Assembly: GCA_934393265.1 (NCBI GenBank)
Contig: CAKRQL010000013.1
Span: forward strand, 47,066-111,065
Source of the DNA: an uncultured Eubacteriales bacterium
GTDB lineage: Bacteria; Bacillota; Clostridia; Oscillospirales; CAG-272
Direction of reading: 5' to 3'
Length of the DNA: 64,000 nt
Every line of letters starts with the position of its first letter. The first letter of the stretch is position 1. Both the position numbers and the translations under genes were made by a program. The notes beneath the pieces are model-generated. The model ran no database searches. It worked only from the letters and a program-made list of their open reading frames with translations, and was not told where the DNA came from. Below are positions 34,115-41,314 of this stretch, in pieces.

Positions 34115-34425
34115 CACATACGGCGCAGACCGAAAAAACGCCGAATAATTGTATACACTATGAAATCGCTTATGTGCGATGCGTTTTTTTAAGAGGTTGA
34201 AATCCTGCGGATTTCTTCATTTTTATGTGTTTTTTCTGCCGCCGTTTTCGCTCTCTGCCGTATGTAAATACGGCGACGAGCGCGAAGAACGACGACTCTG
34301 CATCCGCCTGTGTCAGCCCGGGCGCACTTTGTCACATACGGCGCAGAACGAAAAAACACGGGAAAAGTTTTATGTGCTCTGAAATCAAAACATAAAAACA
34401 CATACGGCGCAGACCGAAAAAAACG
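34115..34425. repeat. Cluster of a 24-28 bp repeat (three direct copies, one partial inverted)
   Basis: CACATACGGCGCAGACCGAA-A(n)-CG occurs at 34115-34140, 34333-34360 (one change, ACCG to AACG) and 34399-34425. A partial inverted copy lies near 34245-34267 (TTTTCGCTCTCTGCCGTATGT). TGAAATC follows at similar distance after copies one and two. The third copy ends in the terminator of the MATE gene. No ORF is credible in this 460-base spacer between spoIVB and the MATE gene. Confidence 0.7.
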
Positions 34426-34451
34426 ACCCGCGCGGGATTTTGCGCGGGTCG
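34417..34451 (-). terminator. Terminator of the PPIase-MATE operon
   Basis: Read leftward: CGACCCGCGC / GCGCGGGTCG, 8-base loop, then TTTTTTT. Confidence 0.9.
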
Positions 34452-34485
34452 CCTTGTTTCTATAAAACTTTTTCTGATTTCAAAA

Positions 34486-35883
34486 TCACTGAATTTTCTG
34501 TGCCTCCTGCCCGGTGAACACAGCCCCGGCAGACGACATTTTTTTGTAGGAAATTACAAAATAAATTATTTCCGCAACCGCCGTTATAGCCCACGAAAAC
34601 GGGTAGAGAAGATACAGCCCTGCGAGCGTATGGAAGTGCTGAAATACCGTATATACCCACGCGACGCGGAACACGCAGGAGCCCATTATAACAATGATTG
34701 TAGGCACAAGGCTTTTGCCGATACCGCGCGACGCCGCAATGGTACAGTCCATGAACGCGGATATGCAGTAGGTGGTACTCATTATGACGAGCCGCTCGCG
34801 CCCCGCCTCGACAACCTCCGGCACATTCGTGAATATGGAGAGGAAACCGTCGCGGAAGATCAGGAGCAGCGCGCCGAGCACTGCCGCTATTCCGAAAGAA
34901 TAAACCAGCGAAATAATGTAGCTCTGCATGACCCGTTTCCGCTTCCCGGCTCCGAGGTTCTGCCCCATGAAGCTTGAGCAGGCGGTGTAGAGTGCCGCCA
35001 TTACGTTGTAGACGAGCGCGTCGGAGTTAGCCGCCGCGGCATTGCCCTCGACGTATACCGCGTCAAAGCTGTTGACGCCGCTCTGTATAAAGAGATTAGC
35101 TATCGAGAATATCGAGTTCTGTATTCCCGCGGGTACACCGAGGGAGAGAATAGCCGCAACCTTTGAGCGGTGGAACCGGAGCTTACGCACCGATAGGGCA
35201 CAGCTGCTCTTCGAGCGGGCGAGGCGGATTATTATAAGGGATGCCGAGAGGTATTGCGAGATTATGCTCGCCCACGCGACGCCGTCCTCCGCCATTCCGA
35301 GGACTATTACGAAAAAGAGATTGAGTATAACGTTGAGTAGCCCCGCCGCCGTAAGATATATGAGCGGACGCTTCGTATCTCCCGCCGCACTTATAACTCC
35401 GTTGCCGAAATTGAAGAGCGCGACGCCGGGCATACCGAACGAGTATATTTTGAAGTAGAGCACAGCCCCGTCGATAAGCTCATCCTTTGTGCCGAGCAGG
35501 GTGAGGAGCGGGCGCGCAAAGAGGTAGCAGAGGACGCCGAGTATCACGCCGGCAACGAGGCTGACGAGAAAGGAGGTGTGCACCGTCTCCTCCGTGTCCC
35601 TCTCACGCCTTGCCCCGAGATATTGGGCGACGCGGACATTTATTCCGCTGCCTATACCTATAAGAAATCCGGTGAAAAGTGTGACGAGCGTCGTCGTCGA
35701 GCCGACAGCGCCGAGCGCCTCCGCGCTCGCAAACTGACCGACCGTCGCGACATCCGCCATGTTGAAGAGAACCTGCAGAACCTGAGAGAGCATCAGAGGA
35801 ATACTGAAAAGAATTATGCTTTTCCAGAGCGAGCCCTCGGTCATCAGGTTATCCGCAGCAAGTGAATTTTTGCCGTTATTCAT
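34486..35883 (-). CDS. MATE family efflux transporter
   Basis: 465 residues from the ATG at 35883, directly after the stop of the upstream gene; the extended frame to 35967 would overlap that gene. About twelve membrane helices in two halves, with family segments LFSIPLMLSQVLQVLFNMAD and LGVPAGIQNSIFSIANLFIQ. It shares the same layout as the MATE protein at 5150, probably an old paralogue. Drug or metabolite export is expected; the substrate is unknown. It is the last gene of a three-gene leftward operon beginning with a PPIase-like lipoprotein. Confidence 0.92.
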   Translation of the reverse strand: MNNGKNSLAADNLMTEGSLWKSIILFSIPLMLSQVLQVLFNMADVATVGQFASAEALGAVGSTTTLVTLFTGFLIGIGSGINVRVAQYLGARRERDTEETVHTSFLVSLVAGVILGVLCYLFARPLLTLLGTKDELIDGAVLYFKIYSFGMPGVALFNFGNGVISAAGDTKRPLIYLTAAGLLNVILNLFFVIVLGMAEDGVAWASIISQYLSASLIIIRLARSKSSCALSVRKLRFHRSKVAAILSLGVPAGIQNSIFSIANLFIQSGVNSFDAVYVEGNAAAANSDALVYNVMAALYTACSSFMGQNLGAGKRKRVMQSYIISLVYSFGIAAVLGALLLIFRDGFLSIFTNVPEVVEAGRERLVIMSTTYCISAFMDCTIAASRGIGKSLVPTIIVIMGSCVFRVAWVYTVFQHFHTLAGLYLLYPFSWAITAVAEIIYFVISYKKMSSAGAVFTGQEAQKIQ

Positions 35884-35893
35884 GGTGAAAATG

Positions 35894-36427
35894 CTACACG
35901 CCTCCCGGCTTTTTTCCGAAGAACATTTTATAAAATACCGCGTAAAGGTCGTCGGCAGAGTATGCATAGACTGCGAGCGTGCGCGTCGGCTTTGCGAGAA
36001 TCTGGAGAATAACGCTTATATGACTTTTGTTGTCCTCGCGGAAGAGCTTGAAGCCTACAGAGCCGGCACAGTCGGCGATAAACGATGTGCGCGAGCGGTT
36101 CATGAGCTTTTGCGACGCGCCGACGGCAATCTCGAAAACAAAGGCGTTTACCTTGTAGGAGACGGAAACCGTGTCATTCACGCCGCCCCCGGTGAGAAGG
36201 CAGGCAATAGTCTCGCGCATGAAGTAGGCGAGTGCCTCGGGAGATATGCAGACGAACCCGGGCTGCACATCACATTCGGTTATGTGAAAATAATTTCCGA
36301 AGTACCTTTCGAGAAATACGTTCATCGCGTCGACAATGTCGCCGCCACGCATTGTGAATTTTGTGAAATCGGAGGGCAGGCTGTCGGAGAGGACTATCTC
36401 CTTGCCGTTTATCATGAGGGTCTCCAT
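35894..36427 (-). CDS. Hypothetical protein between PPIase and MATE genes
   Basis: 177 residues, soluble, no signal peptide and no motif I recognise. It starts METLMINGKEIVLSDSLPS. The ATG shares a base with the upstream stop (TGATG), and the stop lies ten bases before the MATE start, so it is in the middle of the operon. Codon use is typical of the host. A small cytoplasmic accessory protein is all that can be said. Confidence 0.75.
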   Translation of the reverse strand: METLMINGKEIVLSDSLPSDFTKFTMRGGDIVDAMNVFLERYFGNYFHITECDVQPGFVCISPEALAYFMRETIACLLTGGGVNDTVSVSYKVNAFVFEIAVGASQKLMNRSRTSFIADCAGSVGFKLFREDNKSHISVILQILAKPTRTLAVYAYSADDLYAVFYKMFFGKKPGGV

Positions 36428-37506
36428 CAGCTCATCTCCACCTTCATCGGGTCATACTGTCCGAGCGCGTCGCCCGTCACAGAGGAGCGGAGCGTCGCCG
36501 CGCCCTCGTCAATGAGATTACCGACGTAGTTGTTTATATAGCAGTCGAGCAGCTTTTCCTTTTGCGTGTCGGGGAAGCTGTCAGGCTTGTCGCTTCTGTA
36601 AAAGACATAGTAGCCCTCTGCCTCGATAACGGGGCTGACCTCCCCGTAGCCGAGGGAGAATATCGCCTCGGTTATCTCGGGATAATCGGTGCTTGCGCTG
36701 TGTCTGCCGACCACCTCGCCGTATCTTGCGTCCTCCGCCTCTGTGAGCGAGTTCTGTATAACGACGAGCGAAACCCGCTTATCGTCCCCCGCGGCGTCAA
36801 GCATAAGCTTCCGTATATTTTCCGCCTGCTCCGCCGCACCGCTGTGCGCGCTTATGTACGCGCGATACACACGTACACAGTCGTCGCTTTCGTAGAAGGT
36901 GCGCAGCTCCTCGTCCGTCGGCGTGAGCTTCGGCTCAGCCCCCGTGGTCTCGTCCCCGCGAAAACAGGTGTCGAGCATGGAGAGAATAACCGTCTCCTTT
37001 ATAAGCAGCCTCTGGACAGAGTAGTTGAGATTTCTTTTTTTAAGGTCGGAAAGATAGTCGTCATACGAGCCGCCGAAGCCGATAAAGCTCCCGTAGCCCG
37101 GTATGTCTCCGCCCTCGATTGACGCGGCGATGCATTTGTCGACCATCGCCTCGACCTTCTCATCATCAAGATGCTTTTTTCCGAGCGATATTGCAGAGTA
37201 TATCCTTGCCGCGTCGGAGATTATCAGATTGTTGAGCCTCTCCCTGTATTCCGCACTCCCGCTACCATCCCAGACGGAGGTGTCCCCGCCGTCAACCTGT
37301 GAGCGGCGGCTCAGGAGCAGAAAGCGATACAGCTCATATTTTACATCATATTTTTCACCGTCGAGAGAGAGGGTAAAGACCGTCTTTTTCTCCTCGTCCG
37401 TGCTCTCGACCGCCGGGTACTTGTTATCCCCAGAGCAGGAGAGGAGCGAAATGGGGCACAGCGCGGCGAGCACCGCTAAAATAAAGCAAAGTATTTTTTT
37501 ACGCAT
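36427..37506 (-). CDS. Lipoprotein, parvulin-like peptidyl-prolyl isomerase / foldase
   Basis: 359 residues. The signal peptide ends in lipobox LLSC, so it should be lipid-anchored outside. The middle is helical, as in SurA/PrsA chaperone parts. The region near 265-315 (ARYGEVVGRHSA, then AIFSLGYGEVSPVIEAEGYYV) fits the second half of a PpiC/parvulin domain, though the first half is weak. PrsA-like proteins help exported proteins fold. It is first in the operon with a promoter about 60 bases upstream. Confidence 0.78.
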   Translation of the reverse strand: MRKKILCFILAVLAALCPISLLSCSGDNKYPAVESTDEEKKTVFTLSLDGEKYDVKYELYRFLLLSRRSQVDGGDTSVWDGSGSAEYRERLNNLIISDAARIYSAISLGKKHLDDEKVEAMVDKCIAASIEGGDIPGYGSFIGFGGSYDDYLSDLKKRNLNYSVQRLLIKETVILSMLDTCFRGDETTGAEPKLTPTDEELRTFYESDDCVRVYRAYISAHSGAAEQAENIRKLMLDAAGDDKRVSLVVIQNSLTEAEDARYGEVVGRHSASTDYPEITEAIFSLGYGEVSPVIEAEGYYVFYRSDKPDSFPDTQKEKLLDCYINNYVGNLIDEGAATLRSSVTGDALGQYDPMKVEMS

Positions 37507-37563
37507 TTGAGAACCTCCGTGGCACGTCGTGCCTCACGCTCCGTTGAAATCTCTTACCGCCCT

Positions 37564-37592
37564 ATTATATCAAAGCGCGCGCACAAAATCAA
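37564..37592 (-). promoter_or_regulatory. Promoter of the PPIase-MATE operon
   Basis: Read leftward: TTGATT, 17 bases, TATAAT with TGA before the -10. Confidence 0.78.
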
Positions 37593-37631
37593 TACAAATG
37601 CGTAACGCGGAGGTAAAATTTTTCTCCGACC

Positions 37632-37660
37632 TTGAAAAATCCGCGCGCCTGTGGTAAAAT
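37632..37660 (+). promoter_or_regulatory. Promoter of hprK
   Basis: TTGAAA, 17 bases, TAAAAT. It is divergent from the PPIase promoter with 39 bases between the -35 boxes. Confidence 0.7.
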
Positions 37661-37707
37661 GAAATAAAAAAACGCCGGGGAGAGCCCGCGGCGGGTGAGG
37701 ACGGTAT

Positions 37708-38652
37708 ATGCCACATACCAATAACGACGAATATACGGTACAGCTCTCAAGGGTAATTGAGAGATTCGGTCTTGAAACCATATATCTTCCGGATCTTCCG
37801 GAGAACATACTTGTCTCCTGCACGAGGGTGAACCGCCCGGGGCTTCAGCTCGTCGGCTTCTACGACCATTACGAGCAGGCGAGACTGCAGATAGTAGGAA
37901 AGGTTGAAAACCTCTTTATAAATCAGCTCGACCCGGACGAGAGATCCAGAAGGCTTGAGGACTTCTTCCGCTCCCGTCCTGTCGGCGTCATTGTGACGAG
38001 CTCAATTGAGGTGACCCCGGACACCGTCGCGATAGCAGAGCGGTGCCGCGTCCCGCTCTTGAGGACGAGCCAGAGAACCTCGGAGTTCATGGCGGCGCTT
38101 ATAGCATATCTGAACGTCGAGCTCGGACCGCGTATAACGCGCCACGGCGTGCTTGTCGAGGTCTACGGAGAGGGAATACTCCTCCTCGGGGACTCCGGGG
38201 TAGGTAAGTCCGAGACAGCGATAGAGCTTGTGAAGCGCGGACACCGCCTGATAGCCGACGACGCCGTCGAGATAAAGCGCGTCTCCGCCACCGCCCTTGT
38301 CGGCAGGGCGCCGGAGCTCATCCGGCATTATGTTGAGCTGCGCGGCGTGGGTATAGTAGACGTCCGCCGCCTCTACGGTATGGGCGCGGTAAAGGACACC
38401 GAAAATATAGACCTTGTCGTAAATCTTGAGCCGTGGCAGAGCGGGAAAATGTACGATCGCTTCGGTCTTGATGAACAGACGACTGATATCCTCGGCATAA
38501 AGGTGCCGACGATAGTTATCCCCGTCTCCCCGGGGCGTAACCTCTCGGTGGTTATCGAGGTCGCCGCCATGAACAACAGGCAGAAGCGAATGGGGTATAA
38601 CACCGCCGTTGAGTTCAATAAAAAGCTCATGGAGAGCATGAGCGGGGAATAA
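37708..38652 (+). CDS. hprK: HPr kinase/phosphorylase
   Basis: 314 residues, the normal length. The N-terminal domain (1-130) precedes the catalytic domain with Walker A GDSGVGKSETA, the adjacent HRLIADD motif, and the signature LRGVGIVDVRRLYG. It phosphorylates HPr at Ser46 using ATP or PPi and reverses this, setting carbon catabolite repression in Firmicutes. The gene usually precedes lgt; here it is alone, with a promoter and terminator of its own. GGTGAGGACGG precedes the ATG. Confidence 0.97.
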   Translation: MPHTNNDEYTVQLSRVIERFGLETIYLPDLPENILVSCTRVNRPGLQLVGFYDHYEQARLQIVGKVENLFINQLDPDERSRRLEDFFRSRPVGVIVTSSIEVTPDTVAIAERCRVPLLRTSQRTSEFMAALIAYLNVELGPRITRHGVLVEVYGEGILLLGDSGVGKSETAIELVKRGHRLIADDAVEIKRVSATALVGRAPELIRHYVELRGVGIVDVRRLYGMGAVKDTENIDLVVNLEPWQSGKMYDRFGLDEQTTDILGIKVPTIVIPVSPGRNLSVVIEVAAMNNRQKRMGYNTAVEFNKKLMESMSGE

Positions 38653-38672
38653 TTGTATTCCGTGCTTCAGAG

Positions 38673-38705
38673 AGCCGCCGGGTCTCCCGGCGGCTTTTTC
38701 CTTTT
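38673..38705 (+). terminator. Terminator of hprK
   Basis: AGCCGCCGGG / CCCGGCGGCT stem with a 3-base loop followed by TTTTCCTTTT. Confidence 0.9.
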
Positions 38706-38776
38706 GCCGTAATGTCATAATTTCCCATGCAGGCACATAAATTCATAGCGAATAGCCGAAAGGAGGAAATAAGACA

Positions 38777-40315
38777 ATGCAAGAATACAAAACCGAATGT
38801 TCAAAAGCGGATATACTCTGCGAGTGCGGCAGTGAGTACACTCTCCCGGATTATATGGGGGATATACGGCGGGTCCTCGCCTGCACATCGCGCGCCACAC
38901 CGTCCGGCAGATTTATCGGAAACGGGGAGGTGCAGTGCGCGGGAATTGTGTCGTATGAGCTGCTGTATACCGACCCGGAGGGAAAGCTGTGGTGCGCGCC
39001 CTTTACAGCGGATTATGAGTTCACGGCGGATATGGGAGACTGCACCTGCTCTGACGCGCAGGTGCATACCCGTGTACAGAATACGACCTGTCGCCCGATA
39101 GGTCCGCGCCGCGTGAATGTGAAGAGCGTGCTGTCGAGCGACGTGCTGAATACCGAGTGCCGTGAGACGGCTGTGGCCGGCACAGCCTTTGACGGAGACG
39201 CGCGCCCCGAGACAGCGGAGACCACATGCCGCCCGGCATACGCCCTCTACGGGACGAGAGACGAGAGGGAGTACGCGGAGGAGGGAGATGCCTTTGAGGG
39301 CGTCCCTGCGGAGGAGCTTGAGATTGTCGGCAGCTTCGGCACCGCCACTGTGCGTGAGGCTCTCTGCGGAGATGACTTTGTGACCCTGCGCGGGGATATA
39401 GAGGTTTCCGCCCTTGTGCGCCACGCGGATGAGCCGCCGTTCCCCGCGAAAAAAATAATACGCTTTGATGAGACCGTCCCGCTCCCCGGGGCGAGGGCGG
39501 ATATGTGTGCCGACGGTGCAGCCGTTATAACCTCCGCCACCTGCACGACCGGAAGCAGTGACGGCGGGGACGCAGTGCTTAAATTCGGCGCAATAGCCGA
39601 GTTTTCCGCCGCCGCGAGGGCAAACGGCGAGATAACCGTGATAACCGACGCCTACGACCGCGATGCGGGTTGCGTGTGCGAGTACGGAAGGCTTACATAC
39701 CGCGAGCTCGTCGATTGCCGCTGTATGAGCATTACCGCGAGCGCGGACGCCCCGCGTGAGGATTGCTCTGCGGAGGATGTGCGGGACGTTATATTCTCCT
39801 CCCCGGACCTCAAAAATTACGCCGTGCACTCGGCTTTGGACGGAGTGCATATAGAGGGAAATATCGTATATACCGGAATAGGGGTGACACAGGATGATAA
39901 CGGGAAATTTGCATATAAGACCCTGCGCTTTGAATATCCGATAGACGAGACCGTCCGCGTAAAGGTCCCGGCAGACAACCCGGAGATATCCGTCCGTCTG
40001 GTTCCCGCGGGGGCAGAGGCGACGCTTGACTCCGCGCGGCTCTATGTCCATACAACCCTGCAGCTTGACCTTGCCACCTATTCGGGTCGAGAGTGCGAAA
40101 TTCTCCTCTCCTGCGATAAGGCAGACGGCACCCCCGCGCGGGAGCCCGGGGTGATAACCGTATATTATCCCGACCGCACAGACACGCTCTGGAGCGTCGC
40201 GAAGAGGTATCGTATCCCCGCGGCGAGGCTCGCGGCGGACAACAACCTGTCGGCAGAGTGCGCGGCGACAGAGAGCGGCTCGCTCGCAGGCGTTAAAAAA
40301 CTGATAATCAGATAA
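38777..40315 (+). CDS. SipL-like spore protein with SPOCS (DUF3794) and LysM domains
   Basis: 512 residues, no signal peptide. Several repeats of about 100 residues resemble the SPOCS/DUF3794 domain (opening CECGSEYTLPDYMGDIRRVL; later ATVREALCGDDFVTLRGDIEV and a last copy around 330-440). The C terminus (about 458-512) is LysM-like: VYYPDRTDTLWSVAKRYRIP. In Clostridioides difficile SipL has this build and anchors the coat ATPase SpoIVA in the mother cell. Together with sigG and spoIVB it supports sporulation in this organism. AAAGGAGG precedes the ATG. Confidence 0.86.
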   Translation: MQEYKTECSKADILCECGSEYTLPDYMGDIRRVLACTSRATPSGRFIGNGEVQCAGIVSYELLYTDPEGKLWCAPFTADYEFTADMGDCTCSDAQVHTRVQNTTCRPIGPRRVNVKSVLSSDVLNTECRETAVAGTAFDGDARPETAETTCRPAYALYGTRDEREYAEEGDAFEGVPAEELEIVGSFGTATVREALCGDDFVTLRGDIEVSALVRHADEPPFPAKKIIRFDETVPLPGARADMCADGAAVITSATCTTGSSDGGDAVLKFGAIAEFSAAARANGEITVITDAYDRDAGCVCEYGRLTYRELVDCRCMSITASADAPREDCSAEDVRDVIFSSPDLKNYAVHSALDGVHIEGNIVYTGIGVTQDDNGKFAYKTLRFEYPIDETVRVKVPADNPEISVRLVPAGAEATLDSARLYVHTTLQLDLATYSGRECEILLSCDKADGTPAREPGVITVYYPDRTDTLWSVAKRYRIPAARLAADNNLSAECAATESGSLAGVKKLIIR

Positions 40316-40336
40316 AACCGGAAAAACAGTACCTGC

Positions 40337-40378
40337 GCCGGCTTGCGGAATTACCGTGAGCCGGCTTTGATTTTATTA
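40337..40378 (+). terminator. Terminator of the SipL-like gene
   Basis: GCCGGCT-TG-CGG / CCG-TG-AGCCGGC with a short loop, followed by TTTGATTTTATT. Confidence 0.75.
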
Positions 40379-40381
40379 CGG

Positions 40382-40410
40382 TTGATTTTTTCGCTGATAT
40401 GTGATAGAAT
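40382..40410 (+). promoter_or_regulatory. Promoter of the 254-residue membrane-anchored protein gene
   Basis: TTGATT, 17 bases, TAGAAT with TGA directly before the -10, the same extended -10 as the tRNA promoters. Confidence 0.75.
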
Positions 40411-40457
40411 GAATAAAAAAGCTTGACCGGCGGATATGAGCCGGGGCGGAGGATAAT

Positions 40458-41222
40458 ATGACAAAGAGAAAGGCAACGCTGACGGTTATCATCGTCGCAT
40501 TGGTGGCGAGCGCGATATTTATACCGTCCTGCGTCGGTATCATAGTGTCGCTCAGCGGGAGTGTCACGCCGTCAGGCGATAAACTCTACGACAAGGTTCT
40601 GCCGGTTTACGAGGGATACGAAAAAATAGTGGAGGAGAAACTCTCCGTCATCGGCTATGACAGCACTAAAATAGAAAAAACAACGAACAGGGACGGGCGC
40701 GACAGTGTCGGGAGCGCGTATTACTGCTCACTGACGACTACGTATAAGGTCCCCGGCGCAACCTACAGAATAAATGTTGCTTTCAGTGGATTTGACAGTG
40801 ACGAGCCGGTGAATGCCGGGCTGAACTTCACCGCCGATTACGGCCTCGGAAACCGGGCGGAGCTTCTGACGCTCTTCTATTCGGAGGGAATACCGATTGG
40901 CTCGGCTCTTATGAAGGCGTGCGACTCCGTCGCCGCGCGCACATACTCCGGAGATGTATCGGATACGGTGGACATCGCCGTCCGCGGCTATGACAGCGCG
41001 CGCGCCGACGGCAGGCTTAAAACAGGAGAGTCCTATACCGCGATGTGTGACGCCGCAGGAGCGAACCATACCGCGGGTATCTCGGCATGGGAGGACGGAC
41101 AGTGCGAAGTCGTTGTCACCACCTATGTCAGCTATGAGCTGACAATAGACAGCGGCAAAACGGAAACCACACCCGGAGAAGGGGAGAGCACAACCCCGCC
41201 GAAGGAAACACACGATTTCTGA
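40458..41222 (+). CDS. Hypothetical membrane-anchored exported protein
   Basis: 254 residues. One N-terminal hydrophobic helix (about 6-35, containing IPSC, which might act as a lipobox) is followed by an extracytoplasmic domain rich in Ser, Thr and Asp, and a Thr/Pro/Glu tail. I do not recognise a family. CGGAGGATAAT precedes the ATG. Own promoter and terminator, so it is a single transcript, convergent with the long-helix protein gene. Confidence 0.75.
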   Translation: MTKRKATLTVIIVALVASAIFIPSCVGIIVSLSGSVTPSGDKLYDKVLPVYEGYEKIVEEKLSVIGYDSTKIEKTTNRDGRDSVGSAYYCSLTTTYKVPGATYRINVAFSGFDSDEPVNAGLNFTADYGLGNRAELLTLFYSEGIPIGSALMKACDSVAARTYSGDVSDTVDIAVRGYDSARADGRLKTGESYTAMCDAAGANHTAGISAWEDGQCEVVVTTYVSYELTIDSGKTETTPGEGESTTPPKETHDF

Positions 41223-41267
41223 TACACCGCCGCTGAATGGTGCCATGAAATTCTGACTTCACTATAC

Positions 41268-41308
41268 GAAATAAAATTCCCCCGCGGCGGATTTTTCCGC
41301 CGCGGGGG
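41268..41308 (-). terminator. Terminator of the long-helix protein gene
   Basis: The stem CCCCCGCGGCGGA / TCCGCCGCGGGGG (13 pairs, 4-base loop) is followed leftward by an AT-rich, T-containing stretch (AATTTTATTTC). It also closes the convergent gene. Confidence 0.8.
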
Positions 41309-41314
41309 CTATCT

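Noticed and set aside
34115..34425. Possible CRISPR array
   Set aside because: Only three copies at irregular spacing (218 and 66 bases), with no equal-length spacers and no cas genes in the window.
38801..40051. 416-codon frame on the - strand opposite the SipL-like gene
   Set aside because: Composition and lack of any motif show it is a shadow of the GC-rich coding strand; the + frame has SPOCS and LysM domains and a strong ribosome site.
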